Source of the DNA: Betaproteobacteria bacterium
GTDB lineage: Bacteria > Pseudomonadota > Gammaproteobacteria > Burkholderiales > Rhodocyclaceae
NCBI GenBank assembly: GCA_020047725.1
Contig: JAIFNM010000115.1
Span: 1 to 11,049 of the forward strand
Reading direction: 5' to 3'
Length of the DNA stretch: 11,049 bases
Shown: piece after piece, positions 5,407 to 11,049 of the stretch
Numbering within the stretch: the stretch's first letter is position 1
Layout of the letters: each line of letters begins with the position of its first letter
Notes under the pieces: model-generated
What the model was told of the DNA's origin: nothing
What the model saw: only the letters and a program-made list of their open reading frames with translations
The model's database searches: none
Translations under genes and position numbers: made by a program

Positions 5407-8400
5407 ATGAATTCAACACACAGTCCCAGCCCAGCCCCTTCAGTCATTGCCCCCGAAAACCTGAATGCTGCGATTAACCTGCGCCTTGCCCTGCTCGGTT
5501 TGCCGCTCGCCGCCGACGCCAAGGGTGTGGCTGTTTCGGGACTGATGGAACCGATCCTCGCTCGCCAGCGGGAACTGACACGGCGCCTTGCTCACCGGCT
5601 TTGTCCGACCGACGCGCGAATACAACACTTTCTCAACGAGTATCTGGTGGAAACCGGACCAGTGCCGCAGTTGCCTGGCCGTACCTTGGTACTCGATCAA
5701 CCTGGTTTGGCGCGAGGCTTGTCCCTCCCCGCCAATGGGGATCATTTCAAGTCACCACTACTTAGCAGCTACCGTCTGCGTAACGGCGTTCTCCATAATC
5801 CGGCCAGTGATCGCCGAACCACAGCGGGTGTCTTTCACCTCGTGGAAGGTGGATTGCCGATTCCTGACGACAAGTTAGCCGTGCCAAAACTGGCCTTTTC
5901 GCGAATGCTGGCGTTGGCGATCAATCCGCCCGACGAGTCATTGCGCTTGCCATTTACGGCAAATGAGCCAGTGCCGGCCGCGTGCTTTGTCTCGATGCTT
6001 CTGCGCCCGCTGGTGGTGCCCGCTGTCCCAGGCTTCACGACAGAAAAACGGATGGAAACCCGTTTCTTCGTTCCGGGTGGGATGGTAGCCAACCTCGATT
6101 TTCTGGAGAGTATATTCGGCAATGCGGGCGATCCATACTTACCCGAGAACGATGCGTCGCTCGACCCCGATCACTGGACCGGGCACACTGGCTGCGTGAT
6201 TCTTGCTCCGCACCTTACTCGCGCAACCAAGCGGCAGCTTGGCCTGCCACACCGGGATGCGGCTACGCCACTGCAACGGCGTGACGGCATGTGTTACGAG
6301 AGCGAAACTGAGTTGTATAACGGTGGGAATGCTTTCAAGTTGTGCGCACGAGATAAGCGGGGCGTCGTTGTGACGCTCATTGCAGACAACTACTTCGGCT
6401 ACTGCAAGAAAGAGGTCAAGACGCAGATCAGCTATTCGGCCAATCTGTTCGGCTCGGCCGAAGAAGAACACTCAGGCGGCGCGCTTGTATTTCCGAGCTA
6501 TAACGAGGGGCAGGAATATACCGACTTGACCGCCGGCGAAGACTATTCGCTGAGCGAAGTGCTGAAGCGCGACGCGCAACGTTTCTCGCCGCAACCCGAA
6601 GGGCATGCACTTGATCGCACCCAGCCGCACATTGTTCTGGTTCCCGAGAAATCAACCTTCAGCCTGCCGACACGAAGCGTTTCGTGGCTTGGGGTCGATG
6701 GCAAGCGTTCTGCAATCAGGCTCCAAGCCGGAAAGACCTACCTCGGTCCCAACGGTTACCGGGTGCATATGGAACCCTTGAAAGCCGATCCTCGGCAATG
6801 GAATCTCGTCGGAACCTCGGCCGAAGTCACGGCCTGTCATAAGCCGGCGACGGTTTCCGGTGGCGGGAAGTCAGAGATTTCAAAAGCGATATCGGATGCA
6901 ATTCTGCTTGGTTATGTTTACGTCCCGAATCTTGAGCAGGATATGGACGCTGTCGCGGCCATTCTCGCGCGCGACTTCTCTGATCGATTTGCAGATTCGG
7001 CAAAAAATGGCGTTGATCATCGCCTGCTGCTGAGCAGCGAGCGTTCGATGGGAAGTGTGATCAAGCTGCTCACCCCCTCCAGCGATTACAACAACGAGTA
7101 CAACGCCTGGCTGCAGGCCATAGCGCAACACATCAAGGAACTCGTCTTCGTCGTCAAGCGCTTCCACCGTCCGGAATGGGGCGATGACTGGCGGAAGCAT
7201 TACTCGGTCGATGTCATCAATGGACGCCAGGGCTATTCGCTCAAGCTTGACGGCAGCAAACTGATCGTCAATACCCTGCGCATGGGGTTCGAGAAAGACG
7301 GCTCCTGGCGCGTATTCGGCCTCCGCCATGATTATCATCCTGCGATCAAGGTCCAGACCGAAGATGACATCACGGCCAGCGTCGTCGTTCCTGCCGGCGT
7401 AGTTGGTGGAAACGCTGGGGAACTCTCCCAGAAGTATGTGAAAAATTGTGAGCGCCATCTCTTCCAAAGGCCGGACGACGCGATACACCGGGGCTATGAC
7501 GGTCAAGCAGAAGCCGACATAGCGTTGCCGCACGCCTTCATGTCCAACTTTGAGCCGCTGGCCGCTAGCGACGCCCGAGAACTGGTTGACGACGCCATCG
7601 GTTTCAGCGCTTTCACCGAACCCATGCAGCAACTGATCCAGGCGGCAGCCGATGCGCCAGAAGGCTCCTCGCCCACCTATTTCGTATCCTCTGCACACCC
7701 CCGCCTAGTCGACGGCAAACCGACGAAAAACCCCCGTTATCTGCAGTTGCGTACTGATCTTTCGAACCCGAAAGACACGGCCGCCGCCGAACTGGCGATG
7801 CGTCTGTTCCGCAGGCAGGCCAGCAACGAGCCGCTGATCACGCCAGTCCATGTCGTGGCCACCGGCCGGCGCAACAACCCGGCCGAAGAGGGTGTGCGGC
7901 CGCTCTGCCCGTACAATCCGCTGCATTACATGGAATTGCCGGAACTCTTCATCGAATACATCAGTTCGATGACCGGAAAATCGCCCTCGACGACCGGTGC
8001 CGGTTCGGAAGGCGCGCTGACCAAGGGCCCGTTCAACATGCTTCCGGCGATCATCGACCTGAATGCCGCGTTCGTGTCGTTCGCCCTCACCGGGCACGAT
8101 GGGTGGCTATCCGCGGCCGGATATGTCGGGCCGAACGTGCGCGTCGACCACGACGTCAGTCTACTGGTGCCGGAAATCTTTGCCCGGATGAGCCCGGCCG
8201 AGCGCGATGCACGAAACCTGATTGCCAATGGCGCGCTGGAGTGCATGACGGACTTTGAGCACCGTGGACAGACCGTTCTTGCCAGTCGTCTTGGCTACCG
8301 GTTGACGGCACGGTTTACGAGCCTCTACTTTGGCCGTGTATTTTTGCATCCGCACTCGGTATTCACCGAGGAGATCTTGCGCCCCGAGTTGCAGGATATG

Positions 8401-8847
8401 GACGTCTTCGCTGACGGCGTCGCCAATATCATCGCCACGCATCAGCGCGTTGCCAAAAGCTACTTTACGGATGGCACGATTGCACTGGCCTGTCCGCCAC
8501 TCAGAGCATTGCTTGAAATCATGGCCTACGGTCAGACCAAGAGTGGGTACGGTCTGGACACGCCCGAAGTGCGTTCGATATTCACCCGCGAAAGCGTACT
8601 GAGCAGCGACTGGTATGCCGCACGCCTTGATGCCAAACAACGCAGCGACGAAACACGTCTGACGCGCGCCATGGCGTCGCTCGATGAGTTTCTCAGCCGT
8701 TCCGACAATGCCGAAGTGGCGGCACGACTGGAACTTGCGGCGCAACGCGCCAAGGTACTGGCCGAATGGGTTCACGTTGGTTCAAAAGAATATCGTGCAA
8801 AACTGGTGGGGACCATCGGACTGCAACCGTTTGATGATGTGAGTTGA
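5407..8847 (+). CDS. PPi-type phosphoenolpyruvate carboxykinase (diphosphate)
   Basis: A 1146-residue cytosolic protein that I recognise as the PPi-dependent PEPCK (EC 4.1.1.38), which interconverts PEP + CO2 + phosphate with oxaloacetate + pyrophosphate. The length fits this class and is about twice that of ATP- or GTP-PEPCK. Conserved-looking blocks include INLRLALLGLP near the start, SYRLRNGVLHNP and RRTTAGVFHLVEGGLPIPDD, FGNAGDPYLPENDASLDPD, GHTGCVILAPHL (from 259) and YNGGNAFKLCARD (from 304). DNYFGYCKKEVKTQIS (from 327) recalls the YxGExKK stretch of ATP-PEPCK. EEEHSGGALVFPSYNEGQ (from 352) follows, and SGGGKSEISK at about 484-493 sits where other PEPCKs have their phosphate-binding loop. 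MTGKSPSTTGAGSEGALTKG (from 855) is another Gly/Ser-rich block. The frame opens at a GTG (5317), but the added 30 residues are basic and unlike the family, so the ATG at 5407 is preferred; its ribosome site is weak (GAG, about seven bases upstream). The frame is intact. Identification rests on remembered family sequence, not a search. Confidence 0.75.
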   Translation: MNSTHSPSPAPSVIAPENLNAAINLRLALLGLPLAADAKGVAVSGLMEPILARQRELTRRLAHRLCPTDARIQHFLNEYLVETGPVPQLPGRTLVLDQPGLARGLSLPANGDHFKSPLLSSYRLRNGVLHNPASDRRTTAGVFHLVEGGLPIPDDKLAVPKLAFSRMLALAINPPDESLRLPFTANEPVPAACFVSMLLRPLVVPAVPGFTTEKRMETRFFVPGGMVANLDFLESIFGNAGDPYLPENDASLDPDHWTGHTGCVILAPHLTRATKRQLGLPHRDAATPLQRRDGMCYESETELYNGGNAFKLCARDKRGVVVTLIADNYFGYCKKEVKTQISYSANLFGSAEEEHSGGALVFPSYNEGQEYTDLTAGEDYSLSEVLKRDAQRFSPQPEGHALDRTQPHIVLVPEKSTFSLPTRSVSWLGVDGKRSAIRLQAGKTYLGPNGYRVHMEPLKADPRQWNLVGTSAEVTACHKPATVSGGGKSEISKAISDAILLGYVYVPNLEQDMDAVAAILARDFSDRFADSAKNGVDHRLLLSSERSMGSVIKLLTPSSDYNNEYNAWLQAIAQHIKELVFVVKRFHRPEWGDDWRKHYSVDVINGRQGYSLKLDGSKLIVNTLRMGFEKDGSWRVFGLRHDYHPAIKVQTEDDITASVVVPAGVVGGNAGELSQKYVKNCERHLFQRPDDAIHRGYDGQAEADIALPHAFMSNFEPLAASDARELVDDAIGFSAFTEPMQQLIQAAADAPEGSSPTYFVSSAHPRLVDGKPTKNPRYLQLRTDLSNPKDTAAAELAMRLFRRQASNEPLITPVHVVATGRRNNPAEEGVRPLCPYNPLHYMELPELFIEYISSMTGKSPSTTGAGSEGALTKGPFNMLPAIIDLNAAFVSFALTGHDGWLSAAGYVGPNVRVDHDVSLLVPEIFARMSPAERDARNLIANGALECMTDFEHRGQTVLASRLGYRLTARFTSLYFGRVFLHPHSVFTEEILRPELQDMDVFADGVANIIATHQRVAKSYFTDGTIALACPPLRALLEIMAYGQTKSGYGLDTPEVRSIFTRESVLSSDWYAARLDAKQRSDETRLTRAMASLDEFLSRSDNAEVAARLELAAQRAKVLAEWVHVGSKEYRAKLVGTIGLQPFDDVS

Positions 8848-8959
8848 ACATCAAGTATCGGCTAGCGCCTAGGGGACGCTGACAGGGGATCACACCGTCT
8901 CACGGCCCCAGTGCCGAAGAACTCCAACAAAGCGTTGCGACGGCAAGTATCTCTGGGCG

Positions 8960-9156
8960 CTAGGGCTGGCTGGCACTCTTGGTCAGCCAGCCGTCGACTG
9001 AAAAACGCACTTCGGCACCAAACACATTGAAACGAGTTTTCACGGCCAATTGCGCGATCTGCTTTTGGTGGTAGTGACTGATTCTCTAGCCTTGCGCAGT
9101 GCTAGCTCAGCCTGAGCATTGGAGTTCAAAGCCTTAGCGCGGAAGAAGAGTTTCAT
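8960..9156 (-). pseudogene. Possible frameshifted small gene relic
   Basis: A minus-strand ATG at 9156 preceded by GGAG opens a 38-codon frame (MKLFFRAKALNSNAQAELAL...) ending at 9040. An overlapping frame one register away runs from 9085 to a TAG at 8960 and encodes HYHQKQIAQLAVKTRFNVFG followed by AEVRFSVDGWLTKS, which reads like a natural C-terminus. One frameshift between about 9045 and 9085 would join them into a protein of about 65 residues. I do not recognise the family, so this remains a weak call. Confidence 0.25.
8964..8992. repeat. Perfect 9-bp inverted repeat (hairpin) after the PEPCK gene
   Basis: GGCTGGCTG (8964-8972) pairs with CAGCCAGCC (8984-8992) across an 11-base loop, 117 bases after the PEPCK stop. 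No T-run follows on either strand, so it is not a standard intrinsic terminator. A more distant inverted pair, CTAGCGCC (8862-8869) and GGCGCTAG (8956-8963), ends directly next to it, so the transcript's 3' region may be folded. Confidence 0.5.
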
Positions 9157-9452
9157 CGCTCCAAGCAACCAGGCAGCAATGGATCAGTTCTGCCTGTTTG
9201 AATTGTCGCCTCTTGACCAAACCGCTCCCCGACCACCTATAAGCTCGGGCAGTGGCTTTACTAGAAATAAGTCACCATAGCCTATGAATGCAACATCGGG
9301 CTTTGGGGCGATACGGTGAGTAGCCATTTTCGGCAAGCGGACGTCGCGGTCCATTGCCAATGACTTTTTCTATATGGTCGAATGCTTGAAAAGCAACCAG
9401 ATGCTGTAGTCTCAGCAGCAAGCGCTGAATGGCCAGTCAGGCCGAGTCGTTG

Positions 9453-9665
9453 TTACTGGGTAAAGCCCCAGTGTGTGGCCGCTTCACTCTGAAACCAGCC
9501 ATTGAACCACTTATGACTCGACTGGCCGCTGAGGGATCGAAGGCAGTCAGCGGCCGGATAATCCAGGCCGGTTCGTCGCATCAAGAATCGCTGCATCGCA
9601 GCTTTTTGACGCTTGTCAATCGAGTACTCCGGATAGCCTCGATCGTCAAATCGTTTGCGTCGCAA
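9453..9665 (-). CDS. Hypothetical small protein (doubtful)
   Basis: A 70-codon frame with a TTG start (LRRKRFDDRGYPEYSIDKRQ, ending HWGFTQ). It is basic and tryptophan-containing, and the frame stays open upstream into the end of ispE, so no start is well defined. No ribosome site is visible and I know no family that fits. Two inverted repeats lie inside it. It may be a chance frame over repeat DNA. Confidence 0.2.
   Translation of the reverse strand: MRRKRFDDRGYPEYSIDKRQKAAMQRFLMRRTGLDYPAADCLRSLSGQSSHKWFNGWFQSEAATHWGFTQ
9524..9555. repeat. Perfect 9-bp inverted repeat in the gene-poor region
   Basis: GGCCGCTGA (9524-9532) pairs with TCAGCGGCC (9547-9555) across a 14-base loop. A smaller hairpin, ACTGGG/CCCAGT with a 6-base loop, lies at 9455-9472. 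Closely placed GC-rich dyads like these resemble intergenic repeat units, but the copy number cannot be seen here. Confidence 0.45.
9590..9607 (+). terminator. Weak terminator-like hairpin with T-run
   Basis: GCTGC, a three-base loop ATC, GCAGC, then TTTTT. The geometry is that of an intrinsic terminator for plus-strand transcripts, but the stem is only five pairs and it lies about 740 bases after the PEPCK stop. Confidence 0.25.
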
Positions 9666-9736
9666 GGATGATCGAAGGGATTCCCCGTAGGACGAAGCGC
9701 AGACAGTGCTAACGCGGCGAAGCGAAGTCGTGACAC

Positions 9737-10594
9737 TTACCTCGCAAGGCCTGACAGGGGATGATGATCCAAACCGGCCGTAACCCGACCACGCAATTTG
9801 GCCGGCAACGCGCGGACGACTGCTTCGGCCGTTTCCTTGTGCTCGAATTCGGCAAACAAGCAGGCACCGGAACCCGTCATGCGCGCTTCGCCAAACGCGG
9901 CCAGCCAGCGCAGATACTCAGCGACAACGGGGAAGCGCGAGGTCGCGACTGGTTCGAGATCGTTGCCGCCACATCCAGGGGCCCAGTCGGCCGCGCGCAT
10001 GGTCACCGTATCACGCTTGAGATCGGGAGCGCCAAAGATGACAGCGGTCGGCACCTGTACAGGCGGCTCCAGAACGACGTACCAGGCTGGAGGCAGATCC
10101 ACCGGCTGCAGGACTTCGCCAACACCTTCCGCAAAAGCGTTACGGCCGAAGATGAAGACCGGCACGTCTGCGCCCAAGGCCAAACCGATCTCCTGCAAGC
10201 GCTGACGCGACAAGCACAGTTGCCAGAGGTGATTGAGCGCGAGCAGTACGGTGGCGGCATCAGAGCTACCGCCACCAAGACCACCGCCCATCGGCAAGCG
10301 TTTCTCGATGCTGATCTCAACGCCCTTGCGGCAACCGGTTTCGGCCTGAAGCAGCCGCGCTGCACGAACCGTCAGATCACTTTCGGGCGGCACTCCAGGC
10401 AGCAGATTGGACAGCACAACGGCACCGTCATCACGCGGCGAAAAAAACAGCCTGTCGCCGTAGTCGATTAAGCGGAACAGGGTTTGCAACAGGTGGTAGC
10501 CGTCGGCGCGACGCCCGACGACGTGTAGAAACAGGTTTAGTTTGGCGGGGGCCGGATAGACACTGGCCCAGTCCCAGCTGGTTTCGGCAATCAC
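9737..10594 (-). CDS. ispE: 4-diphosphocytidyl-2-C-methyl-D-erythritol kinase
   Basis: This GHMP-family kinase phosphorylates CDP-methylerythritol with ATP, the fourth step of the MEP (non-mevalonate) isoprenoid pathway, in the cytosol. The product is 285 residues, normal for IspE. YPAPAKLNLFLHVVGRRADGYH (13-34) contains the catalytic Lys of PAPAKLN. PMGGGLGGGSSDAA (101-114) is the GHMP glycine-rich ATP loop, GADVPVFIFG (141-150) holds the catalytic Asp, and GGNDLEP (209-215) and MTGSGACLFAEF (239-250) complete the fold. The start is a GTG (10592-10594) that overlaps the lolB stop in a GTGA junction. GAGGAG eight bases upstream, inside the end of lolB, is a good ribosome site, so the two genes are probably translationally coupled. 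The tRNA-Gln often found downstream is missing here. Confidence 0.97.
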   Translation of the reverse strand: MIAETSWDWASVYPAPAKLNLFLHVVGRRADGYHLLQTLFRLIDYGDRLFFSPRDDGAVVLSNLLPGVPPESDLTVRAARLLQAETGCRKGVEISIEKRLPMGGGLGGGSSDAATVLLALNHLWQLCLSRQRLQEIGLALGADVPVFIFGRNAFAEGVGEVLQPVDLPPAWYVVLEPPVQVPTAVIFGAPDLKRDTVTMRAADWAPGCGGNDLEPVATSRFPVVAEYLRWLAAFGEARMTGSGACLFAEFEHKETAEAVVRALPAKLRGRVTAGLDHHPLSGLAR

Positions 10595-11049
10595 GGTTTG
10601 GTCTCCTCAGGGGGCAGGCTGGTCCATTCATCGATGCGCAGGCGCACCTCGAGTCCGCCTGCTCGTTCAGCAAAAACGCGGCTGGGCGGAGCCAGCGGGT
10701 CATCGCCGTCGTAGCCGTAGTCAATGTTCCAGCCCTCATGGCGCAGACGCAGCGGACGCCCAAAACCGTCAAGTTCGGCAACTCCGGCAGTCGTGTTGCG
10801 GCCGCGCACCCAGTCGGTAAGCTGCGCCAGAGGCAGCGGGTAGCCGAGCACCCGCGTGATCAGCGTTTCGGCATCGGCTGCTTCATACGACTTGCCGTCA
10901 CTCGTCGTCAACCGCGCATTGTTGGCACCCGTGGTGATTTCAGCAAGGCCCTGGCCAAACGGTGAAGCCAGCAGCAACGTGTTGTTTTCGCCGTCGTGCC
11001 GCCAACTCAAACGGCCCGAGTAGTTTTTGTCCTCATGCCGCAGGGAAAA
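10591..11049 (-). CDS. lolB: Outer-membrane lipoprotein insertion protein LolB, C-terminal part (5' end outside window)
   Basis: LolB is the outer-membrane lipoprotein that receives lipoproteins from LolA and inserts them into the outer membrane. The 152 visible codons run in from the window edge (FSLRHEDKNYSGRLSWRHDG) and end at TGA (10591-10593). The pattern YSGRLSWRH, LLLASPFGQGLAEI, ETLITRVLGYPLPLAQLTDWVRGR and a C-terminal LRLRHEGWNIDY strand with a late RLRIDEW fits LolB's half-barrel. The N-terminal signal peptide and lipobox cysteine are not in view. The TTG at 11010 is internal, not the start. The order lolB-ispE is conserved in betaproteobacteria, which supports the assignment of this rather divergent protein. 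Confidence 0.9.
   Translation of the reverse strand, partial: FSLRHEDKNYSGRLSWRHDGENNTLLLASPFGQGLAEITTGANNARLTTSDGKSYEAADAETLITRVLGYPLPLAQLTDWVRGRNTTAGVAELDGFGRPLRLRHEGWNIDYGYDGDDPLAPPSRVFAERAGGLEVRLRIDEWTSLPPEETKP

Larger units (their letters stand above)
8848..9736. other. Long gene-poor region between the PEPCK gene and ispE
   Basis: About 890 bases without a convincing gene. It holds hairpins at 8964-8992, 9455-9472, 9524-9555 and 9590-9607, and several short minus-strand frames with protein-like sequence that are broken by stops or frame changes (8960-9085, 9040-9156, 9453-9665). I find no tRNA, although tRNA-Gln commonly follows ispE in betaproteobacteria. The region reads as decayed or repetitive DNA at a rearrangement junction. 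Confidence 0.5.

Noticed and set aside
6880..7698. 272-codon minus-strand frame inside the PEPCK gene
   Set aside because: It is a long antisense frame produced by GC-rich codon bias; the plus-strand frame has clear conserved motifs.
9600..9736. tRNA-Gln expected downstream of ispE
   Set aside because: I searched both strands by eye for tRNA-Gln arms and a T-loop GGTTCGA motif and found none that fits.
8879..9762. 12-base direct repeat CTGACAGGGGAT at 8879-8890 and 9751-9762, flanking the gene-poor region
   Set aside because: The second copy lies in the coding end of ispE, and a few 12-base matches are expected by chance in 11 kb. It is not evidence of an element boundary on its own.
9761..10471. 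236-codon plus-strand frame opposite ispE
   Set aside because: It is the antisense shadow of ispE, whose GHMP motifs are unmistakable.
1..11049. CRISPR arrays or tandem repeats
   Set aside because: No regularly spaced repeated units were seen.

Overview
The window looks like a GC-rich proteobacterial chromosome, most likely a betaproteobacterium. The best taxonomic hint is the lolB-ispE pair at the right edge, with a GTGA stop/start overlap; a Rhodocyclales-like host is plausible but cannot be proven from the sequence. The left part carries mobile-element debris, so this is a rearranged segment next to a conserved housekeeping locus.

Layout. Positions 3-342 are the right end of an IS66-family insertion sequence: the C-terminal part of the transposase, then a terminus ending in GCTTAC. 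Next, on the minus strand, come a SOUL-family haem-binding protein with a signal peptide (569-1207) and a PNPOx-like split-barrel flavoprotein (1370-1822). The gap 1823-2392 contains a short, broken remnant of a tyrosine-recombinase gene (1988-2086).

The centre is the most interesting part. A SulP-family anion transporter with a STAS domain (2393-4159, plus strand) converges on a LysR regulator of the CbbR type (4332-5240, minus strand). That regulator is divergent from a very large gene (5407-8847) whose 1146-residue product I recognise as a PPi-dependent phosphoenolpyruvate carboxykinase. This rare PEPCK class is best known from Propionibacterium and Entamoeba and is unrelated in length to the usual ATP and GTP enzymes. 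The lysR/PEPCK intergenic region has overlapping divergent promoters and a LysR-type dyad over the -35 element of the PEPCK promoter.

My inference is that the three genes form a C1/C3-C4 carbon module. SulP would supply an anion, possibly bicarbonate. The PPi-PEPCK would interconvert PEP + CO2 + Pi with oxaloacetate + PPi. The CbbR-type regulator, whose relatives sense metabolites including PEP, would control the PEPCK gene. No RuBisCO gene is visible, so the CbbR-like protein appears to have been recruited to another carboxylation step.

Positions 8848-9736 (about 890 bases) hold no convincing gene. They contain several inverted repeats and broken coding-like stretches on the minus strand. 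The tRNA-Gln and prs genes that often follow ispE in betaproteobacteria are not there, which marks a synteny break. The right end is ispE (9737-10594) and the 3' part of lolB (10591 to the window edge), both on the minus strand.
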